NCBI RefSeq assembly: GCF_024231755.1
Contig: NZ_JAAEQH010000284.1
Location: 1 to 33,948 of the forward strand
From: Neptuniibacter sp.
Lineage (GTDB): Bacteria > Pseudomonadota > Gammaproteobacteria > Pseudomonadales > Balneatricaceae
Reading direction: 5' to 3'
Length of the DNA: 33,948 bases
In this document: one piece after another, positions 33,723-33,948 of the stretch
Position numbering within the stretch: the first letter of the stretch is position 1
How the letters are laid out: each line of letters starts with the position of its first letter
Notes under the pieces: generated by a model
What the model was told of the DNA's origin: nothing
What the model saw: the letters and a program-made list of their open reading frames with translations, nothing else
The model's database searches: none
Translations under genes and position numbers: made by a program

Positions 33723-33948
33723 ATGACCAAAGATATTCACGCTCAACGAATTCTGATTCTGGATTTTGGTTCACAGTACACTCAGCTGATTGCGCGTCGT
33801 GTACGTGAGATTGGTGTTTACTGTGAGATTCACGCTTGGGATATGTCTGAACAGGATATCCGTGAATTTGCGCCTAAGGGGATTATCCTGGCAGGCGGTC
33901 CTGAATCGGTAACTGAAGGTGACTCTCCTCGAGCACCTGAGGTTGTAT
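33723..33948 (+). CDS. guaA: GMP synthase (glutamine-hydrolysing), N-terminal part
   Basis: The first 75 residues are visible before the window ends. [29 protein letters not shown] and [13 protein letters not shown] are the start of the class I glutamine amidotransferase domain of GuaA, which turns XMP into GMP. It lies 93 bases after guaB behind a strong terminator, so it may depend on partial read-through or on its own weak promoter. Confidence 0.97.
   Translation, partial: MTKDIHAQRILILDFGSQYTQLIARRVREIGVYCEIHAWDMSEQDIREFAPKGIILAGGPESVTEGDSPRAPEVV

Overview
The window looks like chromosomal DNA from a marine gammaproteobacterium, most likely of the Oceanospirillaceae type (Neptuniibacter/Amphritea/Marinobacterium-like). 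This is inferred from moderate GC, the rpsR-side membrane gene/rplI/dnaB order, a sodium-linked Mrp antiporter, a Na/Pi symporter and gammaproteobacterial bioBFHCD and guaBA clusters. No species can be fixed from the sequence alone. Both ends cut genes: the membrane gene upstream of rplI (left) and guaA (right).

Layout: (1) 1-2622, end of a ribosomal/replication block: DUF2232-type membrane protein, L9 and the replicative helicase DnaB. (2) 2908-8728, a tightly packed six-gene Mrp Na+/H+ antiporter operon (fused A-B subunit, then C, D, E, F, G). (3) 8729-13198, a disturbed accessory segment. A decayed copy of an acyl-CoA thioesterase gene is joined to a decayed copy of the 3' end of dnaB. Then come a 1085-residue DUF4214/FG-GAP surface-type protein and the intact thioesterase, which lies just downstream of bioA. 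(4) 14776-17548, a four-gene hvfABCD-type operon: a secreted Cys-rich precursor with six EGKCGEGKCGG units, an MNIO (DUF692) enzyme, a DUF2063 partner and a DoxX-like membrane protein. A strong hairpin terminator separates the precursor from the enzymes, and an extracytoplasmic-sigma-like promoter lies upstream. This is the most interesting system in the window: a modified, probably copper-handling RiPP. (5) 17620-21450, minus strand: a 56-residue small protein with its own promoter and dyad, a secreted 116-residue protein, and a translationally coupled Na/Pi symporter-TSUP exporter-TrmO operon. (6) 21531-26856: comF divergent from the biotin operon bioBFHCD. (7) 26943-28221: a small protein and a HExxH metalloprotease-like protein. 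(8) 28252-32005, minus strand: xseA and an M23 peptidase, then an FKBP isomerase and an alpha/beta hydrolase, with terminators between units. (9) 32160 to the end: guaB and the start of guaA, separated by a strong terminator.

Functional links: biotin synthesis is split between bioBFHCD (plus strand) and bioA with the thioesterase (minus strand) about 8 kb away. The Mrp antiporter and Na/Pi symporter fit a sodium-rich habitat. The hvf cluster and the 1085-residue protein are the accessory, envelope-facing parts. No tRNA, rRNA, CRISPR array or intact insertion sequence was seen.
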